From the NCBI GenBank assembly GCA_026122225.1, contig JANEZZ010003061.1:2542001-2606000 (forward strand): 64,000 bases of DNA, read 5' to 3'. The position numbers and the translations under genes are program-made. The notes beneath the pieces are model-generated. The model was given only the letters and a program-made list of their open reading frames with translations, had not been told where the DNA came from and did no database searches. Source of the stretch: Heloderma charlesbogerti (taxonomy: Eukaryota > Chordata > Lepidosauria > Squamata > Helodermatidae). Below are positions 1-12,140 of this stretch, one piece after another; position 1 is the stretch's first letter; every line of letters starts with the position of its first letter.

Positions 1-105
1 ATCTTTGGTGTGCCTTTAATAGTCCACGTGCAAAGAACAGGTCAACCCCTTCCACAGAGCATACAACAAGCACTGCGCTTTTTACGCAACAATTGTCTGG
101 ATCAG
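1..105 (+). CDS. STARD13: STARD13 coding exon, start of RhoGAP domain (partial at window edge)
   Basis: This is the first of eight consecutive coding exons of STARD13 (StAR-related lipid transfer protein 13, DLC2). The protein stimulates GTP hydrolysis by RhoA/Cdc42-type GTPases and acts at focal adhesions and on the actin cytoskeleton. The frame is open from base 1 and gives 35 codons (IFGVPLIVHVQRTGQPLPQ...), the N-terminal helix region of the DLC-family RhoGAP domain. The exon ends in phase 0 at ...CTGGATCAG followed by donor GTAGGT (106). Its true 5' end may lie before the window, and the N-terminal SAM domain and serine-rich region must lie upstream. DLC1 and STARD8 are close paralogues; the linked KL gene and my recall of the STARD13 C-terminus favour STARD13. 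Confidence 0.95.
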
Positions 106-2814
106 GTAGGTTCCTAATTTCTGTAGGTTATGAGTGTACAAAACTCTTATGGCAGTCTTATTTCTAGCTAAATCTCCAAGTGAAGTTTTTCTTTGTGGAT
201 TTTGGTTGCATTATTTTGTTTTTACTTCTGATTTGCAATGTCTAGCATAGCTGCAGCACATAAAATATAACAAACATGCTGGAAAACATTCCATTTTGAC
301 AATCCAAAATCCTGCAGAAAAGTGGCACTGCAAAACGCCGTTATACAAGCCCTACACAATTACTAGCATACTGTCCCTGTTAAGATAACATTGCTGGCTG
401 GGGCATGCTGGGAGTTGTAGAACTTCTTTGTGTCTAAACATGCATAGGACTGTGCCATTAAGGATGCAAAATTTAGTCTTTATTAACCCTATTGCTACTA
501 TTCGTATGTATCATTTATACAGCACCTTATTCAGCTTTATAGTCTTTATTATGCTTGTCCTCACAAGCTTATGAACTGTGGAACTATTGGTCCCATTTTA
601 AAGAGAAAAAACTGAGGCTGAAGCCAAAGCCACATAATACGCTTACAGCAAAGATGGACCTTTAGCTGAGATCAAAGAACCCACATTTATGTCCAACTAT
701 GTATCCGACAGAGAGACTCAGAGAACACTTTTGGACACTTTTTACTAGCATTCAAAAATAACGGCCACCATCCAGTCATACCGTTTACTTGTGTTCAAAA
801 GGCTTAACAGCACACAGTGTGGCCTTTCTTTTTCTTTTACAGCTTTCTCTTCTTTCCCCCACCCCCACCTTGTTGCAAGTCACTTTAGAGAGTCCTCCAG
901 CTCTCATTGTGCACAGCTATTCCAAAGGAGAAGAAGAAGGAGAAGATGAAGCTCCTGCTGAGCGTGTAGAGCAGACAAATGCTCTTCCTTAAGCCACAGC
1001 TCACGGGACTGGAGATCCAGGGTGAAGTGCGTGCGAATGAATGCCACGCCCTATCAGTGTCACACAAAGTTCTTTGATACAGATCTGACTTCTGCCACTG
1101 CACTTAAGATGTGGATCAGGAGTTGGGACTGTGCATTGCCATTGGATCATCGGATCCATACTGGACACTCTGTAATCCATACCTCATAGTGCCCCGTCGC
1201 AGAGACAGGGCTCACTGGCTGAAGCAGAACACCTAATCCCTTCCCATTTATCATAAACCTCTCAATTTCTAGTTTATCTTCCTGTTAAACAAAATATTTC
1301 AAATGATGTACATGAAGGTACTCTGGATCTGTGGTCATTGTTTCCAGTTCTAGCTAAATATAAGCTTATTATGCTAGCTAATACGTGTGTGTGTTTTGTG
1401 TTGTGTTGGAGGGGAAAGGGATCCTTTCACTAGCCTACCCAATAAACAAGGGAAGATGCAGGGGGGGGGGTCAGTGCTGGCTGGTGGTTCTAATGTCAGT
1501 GGGGTTGAGAATCCGCTCTGCATTTCAGCCAGAACCATTTAGAACTTTAAAGAAGCTATCCAAGGTGCTGAATCCAATCCCCAAAATAGGTTCAGCACTT
1601 TGGATAGCTCCTTTAGAGTTCTGGCTGAAATCCAGAGTGGATGTACAGCCCCACTGGCATCAGAGCCACCAGCCTCCACTGACTGGGTTTTTAATTCACT
1701 GTTTGTAATTAAAAAGGAGATAGGATGGCTCTTGTGCAATAAATTTGTGTTCTATTCCTAGTTTGGGGGACTGTGTCCATCCACCAACAGAACAGTGTCC
1801 ATCAGCAGAATGGATTCCCCCTCCTCCTGCAGCTCCCCAAATCTGCTCCGGACAAGGCAGATTTTGGGGACTGGAGGGGGGAAGGGGAAGTTCCATTGTA
1901 TGGGTGGTGGTTCGCTCACACAGCATTGGATGCCACCCAGTAGGTAGGTTGCCTTCAGTGTTCCAAGGCTTTTCCCCTTGAAAAGCTTCTCTGCTCTCTC
2001 TCAGCCAACTAGCTTTTCTTCTGGAACAGTAAGTCTTTAAGCGAATCATGACACAGAAGCAACACTTTGAAAGAATCTCCCTAAATACAACAGCAAGTGA
2101 GATCTGTAATAAAAAGGATGCAGTGTAGAGCACTCCCTCTTCAGGATTCCAGCCACTCCATTCTAGTCCAACCTGCCCCGCCCCCCATGTTTTCCATCCT
2201 TCCCCCAACAGTCAGTCAACTTCCCATGGCCCTGGAGTATGCTCAGTCCTCATTAAGCTGTTTTGGGTTCCTCCCTGCCTCCTTAGCGTAGTTTTTCTTC
2301 TAAAGACCTTTTGTACTTTTTCAAACCTGAGTCTAGCAGACATATGATAAATTTAATGAGAGAGCATACATGGGAAGCAAAGAAAAACTAAGTGCTGTAA
2401 TTTGAAAATGGAAATGTGCCCACTCTTTTCTTTTCATAGATTTTTTTCTCTCACTATGTCATCTCTTCCACTGCGAAATGAGAGAAAACAGCCGTTAATA
2501 GATCCCAAGTGGTATAACACGATTTCACTTGGGAATAAAAATTCAGTTTGTGCACAGGAATTCACCTCAGGGGGATTCCATTTATGAGAACGGCTGTAAA
2601 AGGGCAGCGCTGTGCAAAGATACGAGACGGCACATTTGAAGAATTATCAGTTCCTTGCAGAAGAAAACACATGATAAACATATATTGCAGAATTCCTGTG
2701 TAACTAATCTTTCTACCATGTCTTTTTCCAAGCTAAAGGCAAGGAAAGAAATTAGCAGGAAGCCATAGTGTATGGGGGAGTTAAGCCCAAAAATCATGTC
2801 CTTCAAAATGTATT
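106..2814. other. STARD13 intron, 5' part: two MITE traces, otherwise unique-looking
   Basis: About 385-460 resembles half of a palindromic MITE ('gcatgctgggagttgtag' ... 'aacatgcatagga'), other copies of which lie at about 6648-6762, 34178-34293 and 52835-52957. A foldback hAT copy is at 1472-1681. I see no coding exon or other structure in the rest; the short open frames here have no recognisable motif. Confidence 0.6.
1472..1681. repeat. Foldback hAT-type MITE (CAGTGGAGGCTGGTGG family)
   Basis: The two halves are imperfect inverted copies: CAGTGCTGGCTGGTGG at the left end and the complement of CCACCAGCCTCCACTG at the right. Both contain 'ttcagccagaac' and 'gctatccaa'. A second copy, at 12286-12574, has a 7/8 target duplication that identifies the family as hAT-like. 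Here the flanks (a G-run on the left) no longer show a clear duplication. Confidence 0.75.
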
Positions 2815-2815
2815 A

Positions 2816-5100
2816 TTATTAATAATAATAATAAATTTATTTATTTTGATTTATTTAAAATATTTCTTGGCCACCTTTCAGGACAGAAGCCCTCCCAAGG
2901 TGGCTTACAGCAACAAAATACATAAAAACAGTTAAAATATTAAAGGTGATAAAAACATAAAAACAATAAAAACAACAATAAAAGCCAAGAATAAAACCAG
3001 CAACAATGTTAACAGCAGTAACAGCAACAATAGCAATCATATCAGTAGAAGGCCAAGGTAAAATAATATGTTTTCAAGGCCTTCTTAAAAGTCTGCAATG
3101 ATGGAGCATGGCGGACCTCCCATGGCAGCTTGTTCCAAAGGTGTGGGGCCACTACAGAGAAGGCCCTCTCACGTGTGACCACCCATCTGACTGCTCACAC
3201 AGGTGGGCAAATGAGAAATGCCTCTCCTTCATATCTTCACGTTCGGGCAGGCTGATATGGGTGAAGGCGGTCCTTCAAGTAACTTGGTCCCAAACCATTT
3301 AAGGCTTTAAAGGTCAAAACCAGCACTTTGAATTGGGCTCGGAAATGCACTGGTAACCAGTGCAGCTGGCGCAGTACAGGCATTATGTGATCGAATCGCC
3401 TCACCCCCACCAGTACTCAGGTGGCCACATTCTGCACAAGCTGAAGCTTATGGACCATCTTCAGAGGCAGCCCCACATATAGTGCATTACAGTAGTCCAG
3501 CCTGGACATGGCTAGTGCGTGGATAACTGAGGCAAGGTCCATCCTCTCCAGATAGGGCCACAGTTGACATACCAGCCTAAGCTCATAAAAAGCATTCCTG
3601 GACACCACAGCCACCTGAGCTTCCCCAGTTAGCTCAGAGTCCAGGAGGACTCCCAGACTGCGCACTTGGTCTTTCAGGGGGAGTGCAACCCCATCTAAGA
3701 CCAGTTGTAAACCTCCATACGAAGTAGTCGGTTTCCCAACCCACAGTACCTCTGTCTTGTCCAGATTAAGTTTCAGCTTGTTCACCCTCATCCATCCCAA
3801 AACAACATCCAGACACTGGTTCAAGAGTTCCACAGCCTCCCTGAGATGTGCAGATGGAAACGGGAGGTAGAGCTGAGTATCATCTGCATACTGATGACAT
3901 TTCAGCCCAAACTTCCTGATGACTTCCCCCTGATGACTTCCCCCAGCAGTTTCATGTAGATGTTAAAAAGCATGAAGGACAAGATAGAACATTGCAGCAC
4001 CCCACAGGCTAATGGCCGTGGGGTAGACCCGAAGTCCTCCAGCACTACCTTCTGAGGCCGCTCCTCTAGAAAGGACCAGAACCACCTTAAAACTGTGCCT
4101 CTCAAGCCCAATCCAGATAAACGATCCAGAAGGATACTGTGGTCGATGGTATCAAAAACTGCTGAGAGGTCCCGAAGAACCAACAAAGTTGCCCTCCCCC
4201 TATCCATTCCCTGGCGTAAGTCATCAACCAGGGCGACCAAAGCTGTTTCTGTCCCATAACCAGGCCTGAAACCTGATTGGAATGGATCTAAATAATCAGT
4301 TTCATCCAAAACAGCTTGGAGTTGTGAGGCTGCCACATGCTCCAGCACCTTGCCCAAGAATGGCAAATTTGACAGGACAGTAATTATCTGGAGCCATAGG
4401 ATCTCAATTTGGTATTTTCAGCAAGGGCCTCACCACAGCTTCTTTCAAAGCTGCAGGGACCTCACCGTCCCTCAAGGAGGCATTTACCACCTCAGAGGTC
4501 TAGATATCCAGCCCATCTCTGGCAGTTTTCACAAGCCAGGATAGGCAAGAATCTAAAGGGCAAGTAGTAGACCTCAGTCCTCGAAGCAGTTTGTCCACAT
4601 CCTCAGGTTGCACAAGCCAAAGGGTATCCATAACATGTCTAGATGGTGCACCAGCCCCATCCATATCAGACTCTGTCAAAACAACAGCATCCAAGCCAGC
4701 ACGGATACGAGCGATTTTATCTGCAAAGTGCGTGGCAAATTGTTCACAGCGGGCTTTTAAGGGTTCAAATTCTTTTGTTCTAAGGCCTACACCCAAGAGG
4801 CCTTTAACCACACAAAAGAGCTCTGCTAGATGACACTGAGCAGATGCAATGGTGGCGGAGAACTAGGATTTCTTCACCATCACCGCCACAGAATAAGATC
4901 GCAAGTGGATTCTTTCCTGTGTTTGATCGTATTCGTTCTGAGTCTTCCACCATTTGCGCTCTAATCGTCGACACAGTCGTTTCATTGCCCTCAGCTCCTC
5001 AGAATACTAAGGAGTTGACTCGGTTCTATGACTAGGTCGAGGATGTTTGGGAGCAATCATATTGATAGCCCGATCATCTCCTCATTCCAAGCAGTGACCA
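2816..5100 (-). mobile_element. L2-type LINE, antisense, decayed ORF2 (reverse transcriptase)
   Basis: On the minus strand three open stretches follow in order: 4811-4500 (EN-RT linker, ...LRSTTCPLDSCLSWLVK), 4366-3902 (RT core, YLDPFQSGFRPGYGTETALV, FDTIDHSILLDRLSGLGL) and 3833-3417 (RT thumb, KLKLNLDKTEVL, SRLDYCNALYVGLP). They are broken by stops and frameshifts. The 3' end (2816-3400) carries a 3' UTR and an A/T-rich AATAAT/AAATAA tail. It is the same family as the + strand L2 at 21895-25200. The 5' half, including most of the endonuclease, is missing. Confidence 0.85.
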
Positions 5101-5561
5101 GGACCTCATAAACATCTATATACTGCCTTATTTGCTGAAAAAAGTTATCAATTTAAAACAATAAAACCTTTAAAAACTAAAAAAAGAACATTAAAAACAG
5201 TAAAACATTAAAATTACATAATTTAAAAGGCTAATTTTTTTAAAAACGTGTCTTCACACCCTTTCTAAAAGCCAAGAGAGGAGGCGGCAATCACTTCGTG
5301 GGGGGCAGTTTGGGAGCAACACAGAATCCCAGAGTGCAGTAGTCCCGAGCTGAGTCCGCACTGCACGTGGTTTCACTGAATTAAAAAAACCTACCACTCA
5401 TAGCTTCACTTCATGTGATTACAAGTACGTTTACTTTGGCCATAATTATGGCAATTATGGATTACCTTTTTTGAAAATACTTGCATATAATGTGTATTTT
5501 TCTCTCTCTTGATAATGACGAATGGCTACACAGTTAATTTAGTACATGGCATATGTTTCAG

Positions 5562-5760
5562 GTGGGCCTCTTCCGAAAGTCAGGTGTGAAATCTCGAATA
5601 CAAGCCCTACGTCACATGAATGAAAGCTCCCCTGAAAATGTCAGCTATGAAGACCAGTCAGCGTATGACGTGGCAGATATGATAAAGCAGTTTTTCAGAG
5701 ACCTCCCCGAGCCTCTTCTTACTAGCAAGCTAGGAGAAACTTTCCTCCATATCTATCAGT
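5562..5760 (+). CDS. STARD13: STARD13 coding exon with RhoGAP arginine finger
   Basis: This exon of 199 bp (66 codons plus 1 nt) encodes VGLFRKSGVKSRIQALR through LPEPLLTSKLGETF and YQ. The Arg of GLFRKSG (codon 5574-5576) is the arginine finger that RhoGAP domains insert into the GTPase active site, and the LPEPLL segment is a conserved RhoGAP core motif. So the catalytic centre looks intact. The acceptor is ...ATGTTTCAG (ends 5561) and the donor is GTAAGT (5761). The exon ends in phase 1, and the split Tyr codon T|AT is completed by the next exon. The intron before it is 5.5 kb, about 40% of it an antisense L2 LINE. Confidence 0.97.
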
Positions 5761-5962
5761 GTAAGTACTGAGATTGTGTCTGTTAGCAATAAATAAGAAT
5801 GTGATGTGGAGTCTCAAGCCTTCAACTCATTAAATTCTAGGTCTGAATTAAGCCTGATGTGCTCAGTGTGTTAATATTAGCAACATCAAGTATCCCCCCG
5901 CCCCCGCGCTCATTTTCCCTGGCAGTTTGGGGTACTACCATTGGCCCTGATCTGAGAAGAAG

Positions 5963-6233
5963 CAGGGCCAGCCCAAGACATTTTGCTACCTGAGCCAAAG
6001 AACAAGATGGCGCCCCCTCCCATTTCATGTACAAAAGCCGACTGGACCAGCAATTGAATATTTCTTCAGAACTGGAAATGAAACAGCGTCCTCCACCAGC
6101 CTTGAAGACAGCTGGCTAGCTTAGGGGGCACAGGGCAGGCTGTGTGGCATGCAGCTCTCTCTTCCAAAACCTTTCTGCTGTGTCCCAGCATCTGCTGCCT
6201 GAGGTGACCACCTCACTCTACCTAATGGCCCTG
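5963..6233 (-). mobile_element. Non-autonomous hAT-type element (CAGGGCCGGCCC family)
   Basis: The ends are CAGGGCCAGCCCAAGACATT and the complement of ACCTAATGGCCCTG. The flanking 8-mers AGAAGAAG/AGAGGAGG match 6/8, as expected for an old hAT 8-bp duplication. It is the reverse orientation of the copies at 32560-32828, 41449-41713 and 45855-46129. No transposase is encoded. Confidence 0.7.
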
Positions 6234-6404
6234 AGAGGAGGAAATGTACACACCAATGGGTGTGAGAAATTGGTGTAGTCAGATCTTCTTAACTAGCACC
6301 ACTAATTAGTATGTGTGTGGGGGGGGATTGCTTCCCCTTCCAGCCCACATTGGTATGATCATATTATGCCAGCATTTTGTCATCTTCAGTGCCTTCCTGT
6401 CTAT

Positions 6405-6640
6405 TTCTGGGTTTGGTTCGCAAGGACTTGGGGCCAGATTATGGAAAGTATCGCCTCTTCCCATATATAAATATCCAGTGCCTAAATCTTCAGAGACCCT
6501 TCTGTGGATGTCCCCTACCAAAGGAGGTGAGACAGGCTGCTACTACTTTCTTTATGGTGGAACCCCAGTTATAGAATGCGCTCCCCAGAGAAGCTCACCT
6601 GGCACTGATGCTGCTAGAGAAAGCCGTCTCCCATGTAGGT
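6405..6640 (+). mobile_element. L2 LINE fragment, ORF2 C-terminal region
   Basis: This decayed fragment aligns by eye to 24725-24910 of the longer L2 copy. Shared stretches are 'atcgcctcttcccatat', 'ccaaaggaggtgag', 'gtggaaccccagtt' and 'aatgcgctccc'. The frame is broken and the 3' tail is missing. Confidence 0.65.
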
Positions 6641-8225
6641 AATCTTCATGCCTCAGCATGAAGTCCTACAATTCTGGCTGGGGCATGCTGGCTGTGGCTG
6701 GGACATGCTGAGAATTGTAGGATTTTTTTTCTGTCTCAACATGCATGAGATTGAGCCCTTAAATAACAAAAAGCAGTTTTTGAACTTGCTTGCCCGGTAA
6801 TATTAATTAGTAGTACTAATTGCTAATATTAATTGATTGCTGGTTACCAGATCTTTGTGTAGCTGTCTTAGTCACAGTGCATTTTTTACATATTTGATTT
6901 TAGAATCAATAATCTTTACAAAGTTGAATTACTTATTTAGGCAGGTCTCCCACAGTAAGGCATATGGGAGGCTGCAAGTGATTGGCTCCACTCCTGAGCA
7001 GCCATTTCCGCTCAGCTGGTGGACCTAAAGAAGGCCCCACTAGCTTGATGTTTGCCCAACCACTATTTTGTCCAAAACACTGAACGGCCCTCAGCCTAGG
7101 GATTCAGAGCTGTAATATATTATTCACCCTTATTTTCCCTCTAAAAACATTCAAATGAAATACTTGACCATACATGTCCACTCAGAAGTAAGCCCCACTA
7201 AGTGAAATAGAGCATACTCTGAGGTCAGTGGTATAGGATTGCTGCCTGAATCTTCGAACAAAGAGAAGACGAAAGGCTTGCTGAAGCATATATTGCAATG
7301 TTATTTCTCCTATTTTGTCATTGGTTTCGTGTCTGATTTACACTAGGGAATACTGAAGACAAGCTGAGTAGCCTCTGAAGTAACTTCAGCAAGTGGAATA
7401 TTCAAGGATCCTCATTTGTGTGTTCATTAAACTTTTCCTCAACTGTGTACAGAAGCGCAAGCGTTCCCCAAGCTTCCCTCATAGTTGTCATTGTTGTTTT
7501 TAATCTGGCTGACTGACAACACCTAGAAGAAGAGCATGTAAGGTTATGGCATTGCACTCTCCAAAGGAAATGAGGTGCCTGTTCATTGCATGACCTCTCC
7601 ACTTCCCAAGATTTAACTCTAGCCATAAAACTGTTCAGATGAACTCTGCAGGGATCGAAAGGGCTTATAAAAACCTTTGTATTCTGCCAGTCTTGTAGGA
7701 GCTGGTGTGGTGGTTTCACTTTGCATCCCTGCTGCTGAAAGTATTTGTACTGTGCTTACACTACCAACTGTATTTGTATTGGGTTTTATTGTTCTTTATA
7801 TGTATATTTTATTGTTATTTGTATCAGATTGCTTTTTGTGGTTTCATGTTGTGAATCATCTTGATGGTGCTAGTAGACCAAAAAATGCTACTACTGCAGC
7901 TGAGTTGGACCCAGACATAGTCATACATAGAGCAGACCCACTGATGAACAGGTCTCATTGATTCCAGTGAGTCTAATCGAAGTAGGACTAAATCTGGATC
8001 CATCATCATAGAGAAGGAGGAGGAAAAATAAAGAGAAATATAAGACCCAAACGAGGCCTATTTTATTTATTTGCTTACAGTATTTATATACCATCCAATA
8101 ACAACAACAAAAAATTGTTTGGGCAATTTACGGTATTTGGGAGCTCCTTTCCAAATCTTGATGTGGAGGTGCGTGGGATGTTTTCCGTCCCAGTGTCCTT
8201 GAAGTCATTGGCTTGAAGTGGAAGG

Positions 8226-8420
8226 AGCTGTAGCTCAGTGGTAGAGCACGTACTTTGCAGGCAGAAGGTCCCAGGTTCAGTCCTCAGCATCTCCAGGTAG
8301 GGCAGGAAAACCTCCTGCCCGAAACCCTGGAGAGCTGCTGCCAGTCAGTGTTGACAGTACTGGGCCAGATGGATGAATGGTCTGACTCAGTAGAAGGCAG
8401 CTTCCTATGTTCCTGTGGAA
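8226..8420 (+). mobile_element. tRNA-Ala-derived SINE
   Basis: The head keeps Pol III promoter boxes: A box TAGCTCAGTGG (8231-8241) and B box GGTTCAGTCCT (8274-8284). The anticodon-arm region (ACTTTGCAGGC) resembles tRNA-Ala. An unrelated body follows ('gaaaccctggagagctgctgccagtcag' region, 'gtctgactcag', 'aaggcagcttcctatgttc'). It lacks an intact acceptor stem, so it is not a functional tRNA gene. Related copies lie at 32174-32372, 38088-38292 (-) and 52695-52792 (-). Confidence 0.85.
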
Positions 8421-9108
8421 ACTGGAGCCTGAAATTCAGCAAGGGCCAGGTACTGCTATGTTGACCAGGCAAAGACAGGAGGCCAGGCATATGGAATTTA
8501 TAACAGTTCTGGCCAATCCAGAGGTGGTTAATGTTGCCCAACTTCTATGCCTGGAGAGGGCACAGAAGGCCTTCACGTAAACAGTCCTATGGTCAACGAA
8601 CTCAGCTAACTAGGCCTCAGGCTCATGCACTTAAAAAACAAACAAACTGTTGCTTGTTTTATTGTCAATGATATTTCTAAAGCTGCATTTTAAAATCATA
8701 TTTTCCCCATGTTTTAGCTGCTCTGATATTTATCTCTCTTTTTAAAACTATTCTAAATTATTGTTGCTTCTTGTTAATTCCTTTACTGTGTTTTAACATT
8801 GGTTTAATTGTGTTGTTTTTTTGATGTCTTTCACCCTGAGAGCTTCGGCTCTGGGGTGACTTGTATATTGAATGAATAAATGCATGCAGTGCTAAGCGGG
8901 TAGCCATTTTCTAGACCATACAAAGTGGACAGCATTGCACGAAAGCTTGCAAGGTGTGAGCAAGGAAAAGTTAAACTCCTGTGTTTTCAAGGTGCAGTTC
9001 TCTCCAAGAGGTAATCTGGATTTTGGAAGTTAGATCACGCATGATGTTCCAACAATGTTGTTTGCTTTTACGATCAAATTGCATTAAATGGCACCTCTTA
9101 TTCCTCAG

Positions 9109-9316
9109 ATGTTCCAAAAGAACAGCGGCTTCAGGCAGTTCAGGCTGCCATAATGTTGATGTCAGATGAAAACAGGGAGGTTCTGCAAACCCTCCTGTGT
9201 TTCCTGAATGATGTCACTTCTGTGGAAGAGAATCAAATGACTCCCATGAATATAGCTGTGTGCCTGGCCCCTTCTCTTTTTCACCTCAATATAGTAAAGA
9301 AAGAAAGCTCACCACG
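9109..9316 (+). CDS. STARD13: STARD13 coding exon, RhoGAP core
   Basis: This 208-bp exon completes the split Tyr codon and encodes YVPKEQRLQAVQAAIMLMSD..., then NQMTPMNIAVCLAPSLFHLN and KKESSP. The N-x-M-x-x-x-N-x-A-x-x-x-x-P pattern is the conserved RhoGAP helix that contacts the GTPase and supports the arginine finger. The acceptor is TTCCTCAG (ends 9108) and the donor is GTAAGG (9317). The exon ends in phase 2, with the Arg codon CG|A split across the intron. No frameshift or stop is present. Confidence 0.97.
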
Positions 9317-11083
9317 GTAAGGATTTGCTTGCTAGTTCCCTTTGCCTTTCCTGCCCTGGGCTAGACATAACCTTGACTAAATGGCCAACGGCTAAATGTT
9401 AAATGATCTTTGTGTTGGTTTTGGCATTCATTTGGATGTCATCTTGGCAAATGGACTGCCTTTTATTGCTGTCATACATAGGCATACATAACATAAAATT
9501 ACAAGTTTAGTAAAAGCATAAGCGTAAGTAAGGAATGGTTCATGAAGGTTTCTTTTTTTACATAGAAGCACTCATCCTGAGTTGCCCTGAGCAGCACAGG
9601 CACATAATTGTGAACTGAGTGGTACACAGCAGCAGCTAATAGCCATTTCCACAATTGGCACAGCACTTTTCCCACCTGCCACTGTAATGGGAATCACTGC
9701 TAGGTTTATTGACATACTGTTGGAGTTCAAAGGTAGGCATGGTTGGGCACCTACCAAGGGCCCACACACTGGCAGGGGCCCACTGACAAGACCCTCCTGG
9801 AGTTGTTCCTTCTCTTCACCATTGCACCCTGCTTGTTCACTTGCCTCTCACTCTGACTCAAAGAATGATGGCAATGGTGTAGGTGCCACTGCCAACTTGC
9901 TCGCTGTCTGTCTGCCTGTCAAGGAAGCAAGAGGTAGCAATGAGGAGGAGCAAGAGCAGCTGGTGACCATGGTGGTATGAGGGTAGACTGGTTGAGGGAG
10001 GGGCCCCATTGGGGGTGTTTTGCCCAAAGGCCCTCAGAAACCTGGAGCTGGCCCTGGTTGGATCACTCATTACTTTCTTGGCAGGGGGTGGAGAGGTCTG
10101 TATCTGCCAATCTGAGGACAGACAGAAGTGCTCACAATCAGGAGAAATGTCCATTTTCTGCTTGCCTTTTAGCAACACAAACCACAACCTTTGGGTGTTG
10201 TTGAATGTGTTTTATTACTCCTGATAGTGTTGCTTAATTTTTAAACTAGTTAGAGAGCAATTCTATGGTCATTAGACACTGTCATGGATTTCCATGGCCA
10301 TGGGATTTCTTGGTTTCTGAGAACCAAGGTTGTCTGGCCTCAGTTCCCAGAAACTGGGCTGTCCTCCCCCTCATAGCCAGCGCAGTTCTTTCCGTGCTGC
10401 CACCATCTCCATGTTCATAAACAGAGCATGGAGAGGGAGAAAACAGGGCATTCCTGGGGGTGGGGAGGGGAGGAGCTGCTTTAGACAGCTTTCTATCCAG
10501 TCTCCAGGTCCCTTCCCTTCCCCTCCCCAAAGCTGCAGCTAGACACCTGAAAATGCACGTCTAGCCACAAAGGCAGGCGCAGCTCTATCCTCCATCTGCC
10601 CTGCATTGGATACTCGGTAGCCTCTAATTTTGGAGGCTACTGACTGTCTCAATAGGATTGTGCCCTTAAAGGCTCATGCCATTTCACAGGCAGGGTGAAG
10701 GGGTGGTTTTGGAGGTGAAGCTTCAGCATGCCCTCTTCCCACCACCACCACCCCATGACTCTGCCCCTACCCCATTAGGCATTCCCAGATGCCAGCCCAC
10801 CTGCACAGCATTCCCATTACTCCCTCATCCTACTTTGACCTCCCTGCCCCTCCCCATTAGTCTTCACAGTTTTTTCCATTTTGGTGAACATAGAGAAATT
10901 CCAGGTCAAGGAAGCAGGCTGAAGCCCACTCCTTGCTCCCCTCAGCAACTTGATCAGCAGGAGTGATCAGGAAAAAGATGGCAGGATAAAGAAGTGGAGC
11001 ACAGAGCTTAAAAAGGACTGTACTTGTACAATAGTGCATCAGCACAGAGTTAACATTACGATGATGTGTCTCATTTCTAAAAG
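9317..11083. other. STARD13 intron stretch, no gene; possible hAT remnant
   Basis: Around 9700-10070 there are GGGCCC/GGCCCT-rich segments ('aagggcccacac', 'ggggccccattgggg', 'aaaggccctcag') that look like pieces of a hAT-type MITE, but I could not define both ends. 10270-10950 shows only purine/pyrimidine-rich sequence with no motif I recognise. Confidence 0.4.
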
Positions 11084-11222
11084 GCAGGGAAGGGAAACCT
11101 GTGGCCCTCTAGATGTTGTTGGACTCCAGCTCCCATGAGCCCTCGCTGCCATGGCCAGTGGTCAGGGATGATGGGACTTGTGGTGCAACAACATCTGGCA
11201 GGCCAAAATTTCCCCATCCCAG
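11084..11222. repeat. Palindromic MITE ('gatgttgttggac' family)
   Basis: The left arm has 'ctgtggccctctagatgttg' and the right arm has the complement ('caacaacatctggcaggcc'), with 'ggactccagctcccat' mirrored by 'atgatgggacttg'. A second copy is at 49455-49583. It is non-coding and probably a hAT-type MITE; no clean target duplication was seen. Confidence 0.7.
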
Positions 11223-11282
11223 CTAAAACATTTGGATGCCACTGCAGTATAGTAACAAACGTCATTTGATCTTCGTTTAAAG

Positions 11283-11630
11283 CAGGGGTGCAGAACCTCA
11301 GGCTGGGGGTCAAAACTGGCCTGCCTGGAGTCCCAATCTGACCCTCTGGGGTTCCCCAGAAGGCCACACCCCCTTCCCTTGACCACCAACCATTTGGTGG
11401 TTTTCCAGCTTTTGTGCACTTTTTCCCCCATTCTGAAACGCCTCTCCTAAGGCTTAGCTACTGGCAGTAAGAGCTTTAAGCTAACATCTGCTGGTGGTTT
11501 TGGCTCCACCCCTTTTTGCCCTCAGCCCCGCCCCTTTTGCCTTTGGCCCAACCTACCACTGGAATGTGGCCTCAAGGGTTTCTCTGAAATGGAATTCCAC
11601 CCTCGGGCTGAAAGAGGTTCAACGCCCCTT
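11283..11630 (+). mobile_element. Non-autonomous hAT-type element (CAGGGGTGCAGAACCTC family)
   Basis: The termini CAGGGGTGCAGAACCTC and (complement) GAGGTTCAACGCCCCTT are imperfect inverted repeats. The flanks GTTTAAAG (11275-11282) and CTTTAAAG (11631-11638) match 7/8 as an 8-bp duplication. This copy preserves the uninterrupted sequence 'ccctctggggttccccag' that is split by an insertion in the copy at 59979-60581. Confidence 0.8.
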
Positions 11631-11689
11631 CTTTAAAGAGATGTAAGAGGCTCAAGAGAATGATCTCCATCAGTCAGTAGTGCCTGAGC

Positions 11690-11930
11690 ATCAAAGCCAT
11701 TGTGTTATAGTGGTTAGAACACTGGACGTAGACCACACAGATCCAGATTCAGCCGTGAAACTTACTGGGAGAGCTCAGGCCAGTTACTGTCTCTCAGCTT
11801 AACCTATTTCATGTTGGAAAGGGTAATAAGAGCTGGTGTGAAGATAATAAGAGCAGAAACATGAATGGCACCCTGAACTCTTTGCGGGAATAGAATGAGA
11901 TACTAATGTAATAAATAAACAAACAAACAG
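11690..11930 (+). mobile_element. MIR-like CORE-SINE
   Basis: The tRNA-like head 'gttatagtggttagaacact' is followed by a degenerate B box, then a CORE-like region ('gagctcaggccagttactgt', 'ctctcagcttaacct') and an AT-rich AATAAATAAACAAAC tail. This matches the organisation of MIR/CORE-SINEs. A reverse copy is at about 55060-55260. Confidence 0.7.
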
Positions 11931-11964
11931 ACATGAAATGCCATATGGTAAACTTGTTTAATCT

Positions 11965-12140
11965 GGAACCATTGTTATCCCTATTTATTTATTTATTAAT
12001 TAATTATATTTATAATATGCCTAATAACCAATATTCTCTGGGTGAATTACAGCTAAAATGCCATACAACCAGCTGAAAATATAAAATACAATACAAATCT
12101 TTAAAATATTAAAATACAAATTTGAGCTCATTCAGTGGCA
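11965..12140 (-). repeat. LINE 3' tail, antisense
   Basis: The sequence 'ctatttatttatttattaat' begins a reversed A-rich LINE tail, followed by a 3' UTR-like segment ('ctctgggtgaattacag') and AAAATA-rich sequence. It resembles decayed L2 tails elsewhere in the window. It has no coding part. Confidence 0.5.

Larger units (their letters stand above)
5761..9108. other. STARD13 intron filled with small repeats
   Basis: The recognisable parts are listed separately: hAT 5963-6233, L2 6405-6640 and a tRNA-derived SINE at 8226-8420. There are also MITE pieces at about 6648-6762 ('gggacatgctgagaattgtag'), 7165-7240 and 7908-8003 ('gttggacccagac' ... 'ctggatccatc'), and LINE-like tails at about 7740-7900 and 8640-8885. 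I saw no exon in the remainder. Confidence 0.55.

Noticed and set aside
7677..7961. 94-codon frame with a hydrophobic stretch
   Set aside because: The hydrophobic run lies in T-rich LINE-tail-like sequence, and the end of the frame is in a MITE.
8226..8300. tRNA-Ala gene
   Set aside because: A and B boxes are present, but the acceptor stem does not pair and a SINE body follows without a terminator.
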